From Corylus avellana (taxonomy: Eukaryota; Streptophyta; Magnoliopsida; Fagales; Betulaceae): 64,000 nucleotides of DNA. The notes below the pieces were generated by a model. It was given only the letters and a program-made list of their open reading frames with translations, was not told the origin of the DNA and did no database searches. How positions within the stretch are numbered: position 1 is the stretch's first letter; each line of letters starts with the position of its first letter. Shown here in pieces: positions 23,414-35,900 of this stretch. The translations under genes were made by a program, and so were the position numbers. The stretch spans positions 30,427,968 to 30,491,967 of the forward strand of contig NC_081545.1 of assembly GCF_901000735.1 (NCBI RefSeq), given 5' to 3'.

Positions 23414-25299
23414 GTAAGCCTTTATCTTCTCTAACTTTGTGTTCTTCTTTTCTCTGAATTTGCAATGTCTAATAGCACATGCTGCTTCATGTGCATCATC
23501 CTGTAATTGGGTTCCAATGGTCTGGAAATTTCCATCAGTTAAGAATGAGAAGTGGGAATAACTGATGATTCTTGAATGAGCTTTACTAATATAGCGATGA
23601 TCAATCACTTCAAGTGAAAAAGAACAGTGTCATCTGGTCTAATCACATTTTGAATGACAACTATTTCCCAATTCCTAAGGATTGCAATGAGAAACATTGA
23701 TTTTGGGTTGTGGCATCTCGACCAAATTGTTAGGTTAGATTTATGACAAATTGGTAAAGAATAAGGTGCACCCTACTGTTTTTGAGGGTAGTATTTAAGG
23801 TTTTTGGTAGTTTACTCTTGTTTCTTATCGAGTACTTGGATCCATATAAATATGTGTGGGGTCCGGGTCAAATAGGTGTTTGGAGAGGTAGAGCTGTATC
23901 AGCACTCTTGCTAGTGGTGCTGTGAATGTTTCCGTTGGCATGGCAAAGTTCATGGTGGTAAAGGAAGCAATAAGGTTGAGAGAAAATCCATGTTTTAGTG
24001 GCATCTAATGATGGGACCTCAGTCCACAAACAAGACTCCTATGTTGAGTCCTAGGTTATATGAAAAAAATGTGACTTCTTTTTATGAGCTGTCACACAAA
24101 ATTAGATACGAGAAATGCTACACGAACTTTCACTTTTACACTTTCAAGTGCTTACTCTTTAATATTGCCAGCTTTCCACTGCAATGTGTTTTAATCTCAT
24201 TTGCTTATTCTTTTTCTGCAACTACCACATTCTGGAGTAAACACTTGGGAGCATAAAAGTGGGAGTTTGTGTAGTATTTCTCAATTAGGTACATGATAAA
24301 GACAACAATAACCGACATAATGGAGATTGAACTCTAACTAGTTACTAGGATTCACAATCACCGGCCATAACCCTTTTGTTCATGAGTGGATTGAGATATT
24401 TGTCAGTGTTCTATATCAAAGGTGGGCCTTAATATGAAATTTAAATTTTGTTATTATTAGGAAATTTGGATTCTTTTCTTTTATGCTATCTTCGCTCTTG
24501 AAATAGCTGGTGGGGCGAGGGATTGGAGAAACCATATATGGACATACATTTTCCAGCTCAAATATACCATGTACCTTCATCTTGTTTTACCAAGCCCTAT
24601 GTTGAAAAGTCCATCTTCACATGTTGGCCCTGAAAGAAAACGACAGCCCTTTTAAATTAAAGTGATGGCAAAACTTTAGACTTTCAGTTGGGGAAATCCA
24701 AATTTACATCATACCATCACTTATGATGATTGATTCTTAATTGTTACCAATGGCCTCATTTTATTTACTCTGGCTTCCATGTTAGGTGAAATGCAATTCC
24801 ACCAATAAAACTGTAGATCAAACAACACTTCCTCAATCATAAGAATGGGGATGGAGGATAATATTGTAGGTTCCAGATCCTCGGCGTGTGCATGTTTAAC
24901 TTAAGAATATAAAGAAAGATACTGAAGTCTCCAGAAATTTTGAACTACTTAGTACAAACTGTCTAATCTTTTTCCTCTTTCTTTTTTCTCCTAATTTTCT
25001 CATATTGTACTATGTCAAACTTTGGAGCCTAATGCAGTCACAAGTCTTCCCATATCTGCTTATTGAACCATTCTTGACTCTCTGGAGTCTGGACCATCAA
25101 TTGCATATTGAGAAGCTATGATTATTATTATTTTGTCACAAGGTATTAGAAACAATTTCATCTGAAGTTTTGCAACCACAGAATATTTCTGAATATAAAC
25201 TAATTCCATTTACAACAAATGGCCGACCTGCATTTCTAACTAACAGATATTAAACATTCATCTTTTTGTAGCACCTCTGAAGAACTAGAATCTTGTGGA

Positions 25300-25734
25300 A
25301 TGGATTCTGAGACAGTAGTGCATAATGGGGGGTGCCACTGCAAGAATGTAAGATGGCAGGTCCGCGCTCCCACTAGCGTTGTAGCCTGGGATTGCAACTG
25401 TTCTAACTGCTTCATGAGGGCTAACACCCACTTTATAGTCCCTGCTGAAAGGTTTGAGCTTCTGGGAGATTCCAAACAGTTTCTTACAACCTATACCTTT
25501 GGTACTCATACAGCAAAGCACACATTTTGTAAAGTTTGTGGCATTACTTCATTTTTTTTTCCGCGTTTAAACCCAGATGGAGTTGCAGTGACGTTTAGGT
25601 GTGTAGATCCTGGAACACTAACCCATGTTGAGATTAAGCATTTTGATGGGAGAAATTGGGAGAGCTCAGACAATCAGACAGGCATAGCCTCACTCTCAAA
25701 TGTGCAAAATCAGTCAACTGAAGGGCCAAAGTGA
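25300..25734 (+). CDS. CENP-V/GFA-domain protein (unit A')
   Basis: 144-aa protein that is essentially one GFA (glutathione-dependent formaldehyde-activating enzyme/centromere protein V) domain. The zinc ligands are visible as C12-x-C14, C32-x-C34-xx-C37 and C77-xx-C80. The TYTFGTHTAKHTFC and ITSFFFPR blocks match plant single-domain members such as the Arabidopsis CENP-V-like protein. In this fold zinc is held by cysteines and the proteins are thought to act on thiol or glutathione adducts; the plant substrate is not settled. The start is the first ATG after a probable splice acceptor at 25271. The length is normal for the plant family. Relative to the unit B' copy it has N36 where B' has D, and FFF in place of FYF. 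It lies in the second copy of an 8-kb duplication, and its upstream paralogue at 17251 is broken. Confidence 0.9.
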   Translation: MDSETVVHNGGCHCKNVRWQVRAPTSVVAWDCNCSNCFMRANTHFIVPAERFELLGDSKQFLTTYTFGTHTAKHTFCKVCGITSFFFPRLNPDGVAVTFRCVDPGTLTHVEIKHFDGRNWESSDNQTGIASLSNVQNQSTEGPK

Positions 25735-27110
25735 TATCCACCAATATGTACTCAAATCAGTTTAATTATGAGAACAAGCTGCCAATGGAAACAATGAGCA
25801 TGCTTTGGAAGTGGACACCATTTTAAATTTCAGAATGTTAAAAGGGATGGTTAGGGGTTTGTTGGAATCTATTTCATGAACTTCTTCTGAACTTATGGAA
25901 TCTGTTACTTGCAATGGAGTTAACCTTATATATATATATATATAACATGCCATGCCATGCCCTGAAAAAGAGTAAAACATCTTTTGCAGTTTCATCTATG
26001 CCTTATCAGCTTCTCCCATGGCATTGCCATACCAAATTACATAGGCATGTGGTGGTATGGAGCATAAAGTTTCAAATTTGATGAAACTTCTCATATTTTC
26101 ATTATATTTGTATTTTCTTTTTTGGGGTCAAATTTGAATTCACCTTTCTATGTTCATACAAAAGTACTTGATAAGATATTGGTCATTTATAAACTTTCAG
26201 GAGATAAGAGGGTGTATATAAATATATCAATTAAGATTTACCAAAATTAAGTTGAGGGAAAGTGAGTGGTCACAAAGGGGTCCTAGAGCCATAATGGATA
26301 TATGCACCCTACAAAACTAAAGCCAGGCCTAACTTAGACTGGGCATATAGATTCCAACTCAAACACTAACCATTGTAGCTTAATACCAGTACTCCTAATC
26401 AAACAGATGTACACGTCTAAGTAATGTTATACATCACCTTTCAACTTTTAAAGTTTATATAGTGTGGTTTTTCATAGTATTTAGGGTATGGATTGTTGAG
26501 TACATATGTGTGAGTGTAAAATGATGGAATCTTACATTGAATAAGAAGTGCGAGTGGTTAATATAATATTGTCGGGCCAAAACCCATAGACTTAAGCTTT
26601 TGGGTTGTGTGATATCTTAATATGCTATTAAGTTTTTAGTTGAAAAAACCATGCCACATAAGATTTGAAAGAATAAGAAAAAAGGTGAGGTGATGAATAA
26701 AATTACTCGTTTCCCTTCTATCCTAACTGAGCTAATTAAAAGGTAAAGCTACCCTAAGAGGGAAAGAAGGTGGGGTTTTCTTTCATTCTCTTGTTGGATT
26801 GCCAATTAGGCATGTTTTCACGTGTCTTGGGTCTTCAATAAAAATCAAACCATCGTCCTATAGAAATTAGAGGAAGATGAGGATGAATGACAATATAATG
26901 GTAAATTATATTTTACCCCCCACCCATAACCATCACCTATTTACAATCCTTCTTTCAAACTTTAAATTTTGGCAATCGAACTCCTAATTCAAAGTCTCCG
27001 TAAGAAACAAATGTAAAATTAGTCGGGAAAATGCTTCACTTGCGTGGCACGTGCACATGGGTAATGCTAAACATTTCGCTTGGGAAAAAACCTGAGACCT
27101 TTTATTTTAG

Positions 27111-27686
27111 GGTTAAATACTTTATTCACCCCTTTGATTTAACTTCTTTATTTTTTGACTCTTAGGGTTTACTTTTTATCATAGTAGGTCCCTTTGGCTT
27201 GCTTAAAGACGAAGATGGTCCATTTGTTAAAATTCCTTCCAAAATTTAACAGAATGTCATGTCAGTATCAATCATGGTTTGACACGTGTCCATATAATTA
27301 ATTAAAACTAATAATTTTTTTTTAAGTTAAAAAAAAAAAAAAAAAATTGCCAGAAAGTCCTTGGCCACCACAAATGGCCAAAGGGGGTAGCTACGGCCAC
27401 CCCCAAATTATTTATTTATTTATTTTTAAAAATTTTTAAATATAATTTTTTAATATTTTAATTTTTAAAAAATTATTATTTTTAATTAATTAATTATGTG
27501 GTCACGTATCAAATTGTGATGGGTACTAACGTAGCGTTTCGTCAAATTTTGTATGAAATTTTGACGTAGAGACCATCTCTATCTTTAAGCAAACTAGAGG
27601 GACATCCTGTGATAAAAAGTAAATCGTACAGATCAAAAAAATAAAGAAATTAAACCATATGGATGAGTAAGCAATTTTTTATTTAT
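27111..27686. mobile_element. Long-TIR MITE in unit B'
   Basis: Identical counterpart of 19070-19645. It lies inside the identity block. Confidence 0.6.
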
Positions 27687-27893
27687 TTTTTATTTTTTTA
27701 TAATTAAAATATTAAAAAAAAAAAAATACTGGGTGTGCATGAACTGTTCAAGCACATCAGCGTTGTATGAATCATTACTTTATTAAAAAAAAATATATAT
27801 ATGAATCATTACTCCATAAAATAAGGTGCTCAAGGGAAATCACCAACCCAATTTGCAGCCTTAATTGACCTTTAAACGCCAATTGATGGATAT

Positions 27894-28055
27894 TATAAAA
27901 ATAAGGTGCTCCAACGGAAATATCCCCATTTGCAGCCTTAATTGACCTTTAACCGCCATATAATAGTCACTACCCGGTGGGGTTTAATCCATAAGCTCGG
28001 TCTCAGCCCTGCGCGGTTATTGGGATTGGGGGGGTTCCTTCAGACTTCCTTTCAG
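27894..28055 (+). promoter_or_regulatory. TATA box and leader exon of GFA unit B'
   Basis: TATAAAAATA at 27894-27903, then the leader ending in ttcctttcag|gtaaag at 28055. The acceptor tttttgtag|cacctc before 30465 leads to the intact GFA exon. The leader intron here is longer (about 2.4 kb) because of the insertions at 28444 and 29153. Confidence 0.5.
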
Positions 28056-28443
28056 GTAAAGCTTTTTATCTTCTCTAACTTTGTATTCTTCTTCTTTTCT
28101 CTGAATTTGCAATGTCTAATAGCACATGCTGCTTCATGTGCATCATCCTGTAATTGGGTTCCAATGGTCTGGAAATTTCCATCAGTTAAGAATGAGAAGT
28201 GGATATAACTGATGATTCTTGAATGAGCTTTACTAATATAGCGATGATCAATCACTTCAAGTGAAAAAGAACAGTGTCATCTGGTCTAATCACATTTTGA
28301 ATGACAACTATTTCCCAATTCCTAAAGATTGCAATGAGAAACATTGATTTTGTGTCGTGGCATCTCGACCAAATTGCTAGGTTAGATTTATGACATATTG
28401 GCAAAGAATAAGGTGTACCCTACAGTTTTTGATTGTTGTATTT

Positions 28444-28725
28444 GTTAAATTACTTGTTATCTTAAAAGCTTAAACATATAGGAAATGGTAAATTTAATCA
28501 CTAAACCATTACTTTAACACTCTCCCTCACGTGTGGGCTCAAACTCTTTTTTAATAGGTGAGGCCTAACACGTGAAATATTTAATTAAATGAGGGTTGAA
28601 TTGACAGAGTCAAGGTTCTATCGTAGGACCTTTTTGGCTCTGATACCATGTAAAAGTATCAGTTATCCCAAAAGCTTTTACTTATAGGAAGAGGTAAATT
28701 TAATCACTTAACCATTACTTTAACA
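28444..28725. mobile_element. 282-bp insertion with internal direct repeats (unit B')
   Basis: Counterpart of 20403-20683, flanked by gtattt on both sides. It differs from the unit B copy at many positions, unlike the identity block to its left. Confidence 0.5.
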
Positions 28726-29152
28726 GTATTTAAAGTTTTTGGTTTGATATGTGACGTGACATAGGTCGCTTGTTTAGTCTTGTTTCTTATCAAGTACTTG
28801 GATCCATATAAGCATGTGTGGGGTCCAAGTCAAATAGGTGTTTGGAGAGGTAGAGCTGTATCAGCACTCTTGCTAGTGGTGCTGTGAATGTTTCCATTGT
28901 CATGACAAAGTTCATGGTGGTAAAGGAAGCAATAAGGTTGAGAGAAAATCCATGTTTTAGTGGCATCTAGTGATGGGACCTCAGTCCACAAACAAGACTC
29001 CTATGTTGAGTCCTAGGTTATATGAAAAAATGTGACTTCTTTTTATGAGCTGTCACACAAAATTAGACACAAGAAATGTTACACGAACTTTCACTTTTAT
29101 ACTCCCAAGTGCTTACTCCATAATGTTGCTACATCAGCTTTACACTACAACG

Positions 29153-29382
29153 TGTGGGGCATCCCACATCGCCTGGGTATGGAGATGGAGATGTACTTAA
29201 ATGTATACTTACACCGTTGATGACAATAACGCGTTTTAAAGCCGTATGGTCAAGATCCTATCAGAACTCCTCAGTTAAGCGTGCTTTTGTGAGAGTAGTA
29301 CTAGGATGGGTAACCTCCTGGGAAGTCTGGTCCGAGGGAGTTAAAAGCGGATAATATTGTGTGTCATTAGGGTAGGGTGTTA
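29153..29382 (+). mobile_element. Solo LTR of a Cassandra-type TRIM carrying a 5S rRNA-like segment (unit B')
   Basis: Counterpart of 21112-21340, with the same caacg target duplication (29148-29152 and 29383-29387). Its 5S-like part (about 29242-29330) is closer to true plant 5S RNA than the unit B copy: it keeps catcagaactcc-like and gagagtagtactaggatggg words. It is still not a functional 5S gene, because the ends of the 120-nt RNA are missing. Confidence 0.82.
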
Positions 29383-30492
29383 CAACGTGTTTTAATCTCA
29401 TCTGCTTATTCTTTTTTTTGCAACTACCACATTAGGGAGTAAGCACTTGGGTGCTTAAAAGTGGGAGTTTGTGTAGTATTTCTCAATTAGGTACATGATA
29501 AAGACAACAACAACCGACATAATGGAGATTGAACTCTGACTAGTTACTAGGATTCACATTCACCATAACCCTTTTGTTCATGAGTGGATTGAGATATTTG
29601 TCAGTGTTCTATATCAAAGGTGGGCCTTAATATGAAAATTAAATTTAGGAAATTTGGATTCTTTTCTTTTATGCTATCTTTGTCTCGCTTTTGAAATAGC
29701 TGGTGGGGCGAGGGATTGGAGAAAACATATATGGACATACATTTTCCAGCTCAAATATACCATGTACCTTCATCTTGTTTTACCAAGCCCTCAAATGTTG
29801 AAAAGTCCATCTTCACATGTTGGCCCTCAAAGAAAACGACAGCCCTTTTAAATTAAAGTGATGGCAAAACTTTAGACTTTCAGTTGGGGAAATCCAAATT
29901 TACATTATACCATCACTTATGATGATTGATTCTTAATTGTTACCAATGGCCTCGTTTTATTGACTCTGGCTTCCATGTTAGGTGAAATGCAATTCCACCA
30001 ATAAACTGCAGATCAAACAACACTTCTCAATCATAAGAATGGGGATGGAGGATAATATTGTAGGTTCTAGATCCTCGGCGCGTGCATGTTTAACTTCAGA
30101 ATATAAAGAAAGATACTGAAGTCTCTAGAAATTTTGAACTACTTAATATAAACTGTCTAATCTTTTTCCTCTTCTTTTTGCTCCTAATTTTCTCATATTG
30201 TACTATGTCAAACTTTGGAGCCTAATGCAGTCACAAGTCTTCCCATATCTGCTTATTGAACCATTCTTGACTCTCTGGAGTCTGGACCATCAAATGCATA
30301 TTGAGAAGCTATGATTATTATTATTTTGTCACAAGGTATCAGAAACAATTTCATCTGAAGTTCTGCAACCACAGAATATTTCTGAATATAAACTAATTCC
30401 ATTTACAACAAATGGCCGACCTGCATTTCTAACTAACAGATATTAAACATTCATCTTTTTGTAGCACCTCTGAAGAACTAGAATCTTGTGGA

Positions 30493-30927
30493 ATGGATTC
30501 TGAGACAGTAGTACATAATGGGGGGTGCCACTGCAGGAATGTAAGATGGCGGGTCCGCGCTTCCACTAGCGTTGTAGCCTGGGATTGCAACTGTTCTGAT
30601 TGCTTCATGAGGGCTAACACCCACTTTATAGTTCCTGCTGAAAGGTTTGAGCTTCTGGGAGATTCCAAACAGTTTCTTACAACCTACACCTTTGGCACTC
30701 ATACAGCAAAGCACACATTTTGTAAAGTTTGTGGCATTACTTCATTTTATTTTCCGCGTTCAAACCCAGATGGAGTCGCAGTGACGTTTAGGTGTGTAGA
30801 TCCTGGAACACTAACCCATGTTGAGATTAAGCATTTTGATGGGATAAATTGGGAGAGCTCACACAATCAGACAGGCATAGCCTCACTCTCAAATGTGCAA
30901 AATCATCCAACTGAAGGGCCAAAGTGA
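30493..30927 (+). CDS. CENP-V/GFA-domain protein (unit B')
   Basis: 144-aa paralogue of the protein at 25300, with all seven zinc-binding cysteines (12, 14, 32, 34, 37, 77, 80) and an uninterrupted frame. It keeps D36 in the CNCSDC motif and SFYFPRSN, which are closer to what I recall of plant relatives than the unit A' version, so it may be the copy under stronger constraint. Other differences from A' are R15, R20, S24, I for R in FDGINW, and HP for QS near the end. The probable coding-exon acceptor is just before 30465. The gene lies outside the 8-kb duplication, so it is probably the original downstream gene of the array. Confidence 0.9.
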   Translation: MDSETVVHNGGCHCRNVRWRVRASTSVVAWDCNCSDCFMRANTHFIVPAERFELLGDSKQFLTTYTFGTHTAKHTFCKVCGITSFYFPRSNPDGVAVTFRCVDPGTLTHVEIKHFDGINWESSHNQTGIASLSNVQNHPTEGPK

Positions 30928-31099
30928 TATCCACCAATATGTACTCAAAATCAGTTTAATTCTGAGAACAAGCTGCCAATGGAAACAATGAGCATGCTTT
31001 GGAAGTGGACACCATTTTAAATTTCAGAATGTTAAAAGGGATGGTTGGGGTTTTGGGGTTTTGGAATCCAGTTCATAAACTTCTTCTGAACTCATGGAA

Positions 31100-32934
31100 T
31101 CTGTTACTTGCACTGGAATTTTGTGTGATTTCTTACTTTTAATATACACTGAATGTTGGTCTTTCATCTTATATTTTGTTACTCGTATCTAAATAAAAGA
31201 GAAAAATGGTAATGGTAAAGGAGAAACATGCTTCTTTGTGGAATATTATTGTAGATATAAAATCTATTCTGAAACTAAAACATGATTCAAGGCTCCCTGA
31301 AGTTTTATCTGGCATAGAAGTAGAATTTTCCCTCATGACAGGGAAAGATCAGACGTGGTACTTGCAGAAAATAAAAAGTTCCCTTTTCAACAGAAGGTTA
31401 TAATGTATTATTTGGCATAATCCTAATTGCAGAAAATCTGTTTGTGTAACTTCGTTGCTTGTCCATGTAGCTGTTTCTATATGTTTTGTTGTATGCAGTC
31501 TACGCTGTTAGTTTACTTGTGCTGTTTCTGCGTGTATCCTTCCTTTCGTTTATCAAAATCATCTAAAACTGTACATTTTGCCTCGGCAATTTTATCTTGA
31601 ATCTTGAACGTTAAAACTTAAAACCAATTTGTTATGTGTTCCACTTCCACAAGAAAGATGAAACTCATGACAGGGAACACAGCTGGATTAAGAGTAGGAC
31701 AGTAACGTAGAACTACTGACATAATGACAAAGCATAAAGGGAAACACTTGTTCAAATTCGCCAGCCCGCAAGCTCATTTGTTTTGTATTTTTCTGTCAAG
31801 TTCAAGCCGAGCTCAAACCCCGGAAAAGAAATATCAAGCCAAGCTTGAGCAGAGGGGCTCAAGCTCATATAATTATTTGCTGAGCAGAGCTCGAACAGGC
31901 CAAGCTCGGCTCCCCGTTCCACTGAATTACAGCCCTAAGCCTGAGCAACTTGCATTTGCATGCAAGTAAAAGGTTTTGTTGTGCTTTGTCTGGATTAGCA
32001 ATATTATTCCTCACCAAAGTAAAGCACTTTAGTTCCGTGGTAATCATTTTTGATTGTCTGCAGGCGCATGTTTGAGACTTTGAGTGCGATGCAGGTGTAA
32101 CAGCTTAAGAAATGACCCACCATACCTTCACATGTACCCTAAAGATGATGTATATTCCAAAACCAGCCTAACCTACCTTGCATGTGACAATATAAAAAAG
32201 GTTCTCAACTCTGTCGTAACTCGGGTAATTTTTTTGTCAGACCCCATTTACATGCTGAGTAAAAGGAATTTGAAAGGAAATCAGTAAATCGAATTTGAAA
32301 GGAAATCATTAGCCCCATTCCAAAATGGGGATCTCCTGAAATTTTCAGCCTCAAAGAATTTGGGCAAAGAATGAGAAAGGAAGGGTCGAAGCACGAGTGC
32401 CTCAAGCAGCCTGGGGTGTGAAAATTTCAGAGCTAAGATTATTCCCTATCTAAAGACAAATTCTGTAGTTGACCCATGCAAGATTATAAAAAAAAAAAAA
32501 GAAAAAAAAAAAAAAGAAGCATTAGCAGCTGTTGTTGGCTAATCTGGTTAATAACGGAAAATTAGGGTCAAACAGAGGGTATAGTCTTTCTAAGAGACTG
32601 CTGGGTGTAGAAGATGAAAACATCGTGAAGGAAACTTGCGCAATACTCATAATTTAAGTAGTTGAACCAATGCAACAGAATCAGCATTGGAGAATCCCAA
32701 ATTTTACACCCAAACAGTTTTACAGGAAAAATGGTTTTACATTGCAGGAACATATTACAGTGAAATAGAACAGCGCCAAAAACTTTTATTGGAAGTACTT
32801 CCAATGTTCCAGAAGCTTGGGCCAAATAGGGCCTCTCACGGCCCAGGCAATGATAACAGAAGGGGAAGAAAAACGAAAAAAAAATAATAAAGAAGTGAAT
32901 CTGCACCTTTATTAGAATAGTAAGAATCTACTGC
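31100..32934. other. Spacer between the GFA array and NDUFS1
   Basis: Contains the 3' flank of the last GFA gene and, next to 32934, the 3' UTR of the minus-strand NDUFS1 gene. Around 31780-31950 there is a GAGCTC/AAGCTTGAGC-rich stretch ending in attacagccctaa, which resembles the right half of the hAT-type element at 45505 and is probably a decayed relative. Poly(A) tracts lie near 32487-32515. I see no gene. Confidence 0.4.
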
Positions 32935-35900
32935 TCACTTCTTCAACAGCAAGGCACTGCATTGAGCCATAATTTTTGATGCCCTGGTAATAGAGTCAGT
33001 CATATAGAAATTTTCAATGGTAGACCCGAACGCAGTCAAGCTCATCTTGTGACTGAAGTCGGGCTTCAGTGAGGCTGAAAAGGTTGCTGGCTCTCTCTCA
33101 TCCATGTGCACGAGGTTTGGCGCCACCGTCTTGATCCGGGAGCGAATCGCCCCAAGTGAATCATAGGGTAACCTCACCCCTGCCACTTCAGACAGAGCTC
33201 GAATAATCTTCCAATCATCCCTGGCATCACCAACTGTTGGAACTGCAGGCAACGTTTGCTGAACGCACCCTTCCGTATTTTCATACGTCCCTTCCTTCTC
33301 ACTGAATGCTGCTGCGGGGAGAATGACATTGGCACGATACACACCACGGTCCCCGTGATGCCCTTGATATACGACAAAGGCATCAACTGGAACCTTTTCC
33401 ATGTTCACATCATCAGCGCCCATAAGATACACAAATTTGGCGGATTCTATGCTTTTTCCAGATTCAGGCACAAGTCCAAGGTCAAGTGCTGCAGCTTGGG
33501 CAGCATTAAGAAGCAATACGTTGAAACCATTCCAATCTGGTCGGACGACTTTGGCATATTTTGAAATTGTCTCAACAGCAGAGAAAATTGCATCCTTGTC
33601 CTTCCTCTCGAAAAGTCCTGCACCGACAATGATGGCAGGATTTTTGGCATTCAGAAGGGCTGAGCAAAAGGGGTGACGACCTTCAGCAATTTCAATGAGT
33701 GTTTGAGGGCCTATGCCAAGATGCTGGTGATCATAGTTGAAATCAGCTGCAGGGCCTATGTAACCGACCTTAGCTTGGGTTGCACGGACCGTCTTTTGGA
33801 TTCGGGCATTTACCATGGCAGCTTCCACCCTTGGCTGGCAATTTTGTTATGAAAACATTAGATAACAAATTTAAAATACAAATAGTACCAACGACTGCAA
33901 CAAAAACTCACTACACACCTACCCATCCACAATCCCTACATGCCAAACAATGATAGAGGTTACATCTTACTTAAATATTGAAGTAATTAGAAATTAGAGT
34001 TTTGCAACGGGGATTTTCAAAACATGGACTAGAGAGTAGGAGGGAAAAAAAGGTGTTGGGGGGGGGGGGCTGCTGGGGTTGGATGGTGGACAGATGTAAT
34101 TGAAGAATAAAGAACATAGTTCGAGCCTCACATGAATGGTGAACAAATTGGAACTGACACTTTGCACAATGTAGTTGGATGGATACAAAACGAAGTTTAG
34201 TAAATGGAGAATTGCTTGGAATATGTGCATCCCACTAGTAGAATTAAAGAGGCCAGAAACATTTACCTGGGTACCAACCAAAAGGAAGACATCTGCTTTC
34301 TCAAGACCAGCAATGCCACTATTCATTAGATATCCTGATCGCAGATCAGCATCAGTGTTCACACCATTTCCTTCACACCACACATTATTTGACCCCATCT
34401 TATTTAAGAAATCTTTTAGTGCCATCATGGATTCTGCATCAGACAGCTGACCAGCAATTCCAACAATTTCCTCTGGTTTAGTTTGATGTGCTACCTCGGC
34501 AACCACAGCAAGAGCATCACGCCAGCTAACAGCCTTAAAACGCCCATCAGCACCACGAATCATAGGGTCATTTAGCCTCTGTCTCTTCAAACCATCATAA
34601 AAAAAACGAGTCTTGTCTGATATCCATTCTTCATTTATGTCCTGCAATTAGAAAGCGCAGCTGGTTGAATAGGTAAAGTAACACATTGAAAGATGGTAAA
34701 AGACATTAATATCCAACCAGAAGTTCAAAATTTTACAAAATGTTTCAACTCCCACACCTATAGCTCTAATATTGTTCTAAAAGCACAGGAATACCAACTT
34801 CTCTTCACTATTTAAATTCTATGCAAGAGATAATCAATGATCAACAACATTCTAAATATATTATTCATGTTTAAATCAAATCTAGTTGTCTAGTTCTCTT
34901 ATTTCATAAATGAGAAATAGCCTTATATATGTTAAGAAAAGCTAAGATCTTAGGCTGCATAACAAAGTTTGCAGAATAAAAGGGGACAAAACACAATGGA
35001 GTAACACTAAAACAGAAATATGGCTGTACAATCTAGGTTAGAATTTACCTCATTTAACCGTGGAAGGATGCGCAAGACCTCTGGACCTCTGCTATCAATT
35101 CGTATGTTTGATCCAACTGCATCAGTAACATCAATTGTCTCTGTTCCCTTCAACTCCCAATTTCGGGCTTTAAATGCAAAAGGTTTTGAAGTAAGAGCTC
35201 CCACAGGACAGATATCTATCACATTTCCAGAAAGTTCACTTGTCATAAGTTTTTCAACATAGGTCCCAATTTCCTCTCCACTGCCACGACCCAACATGCC
35301 TAGATCCTGAACCCCAGCAACCTCTGTTGCAAACCTGACACACCTGTTGGAGCAAAAAATTGTTTACATCAAAAGCTTGTTAAAGATCATGGATCTACAA
35401 CTAAAATGCATACACGTTTTTTTCTAAAACAAAATTTAAACGCATTTCTTTTCTGTTTTATGCTGGATTCAAAAATATTATACTTTGAAAGCAATCAAAT
35501 CGTACTGCCATCTAGAGGACTCACAAATTAGATAGATCAAAATGGAGCTTTATAAATCAAATTAGAAGACTCACAGTTCACCATCTATGATGTTAAATTG
35601 ATATGTATTTCTCTAGGACTCTTTCAATACATTAAAGCATGAGAACCAAAGGTAATTCCTGTAAAATAAAATGCACCTCAGGAAAGAAACAAACAGGAAC
35701 CAAAAAGATTTCTACCAGGACACCCAAGGAAGATGCTCTAAGCAGGCCAAATAACTGAATACCAGCTATGTCAAAGACTAACAAAAGGCCCAAACTAGCT
35801 ATCACTTTTTTTTAAGAATAGGGCAGCATGATCTTGCCACAGATAAGTTAAAAAAATTGGAAAACTGGGAGTGAAATTAATTAAATTTCCGTAAAATTAC

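Larger units (their letters stand above)
26420..28301 (+). repeat. Identity block shared by B and B' (copy in B')
   Basis: Partner of 18379-20260. Identical by eye over 1,882 bp, including poly(A) and poly(T) lengths. Confidence 0.75.
21943..29986 (+). repeat. 8.04-kb tandem duplication, copy 2 (units A' and B')
   Basis: Homologous to 13902-21942 throughout. It starts at cccaggcctaactttgac, the counterpart of 13902, directly after the broken end of unit B. It contains A' with an intact GFA gene and the first part of B', which continues past 29986 into its own GFA exon at 30493. A/A' and the right part of B/B' show scattered substitutions and small indels. The middle of B/B' shows none. Confidence 0.88.

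Noticed and set aside
34051..34070. Frameshift in NDUFS1 at a G-run near exon 4
   Set aside because: The run lies in intron 4, beyond the donor at 34267, so it does not affect the protein.
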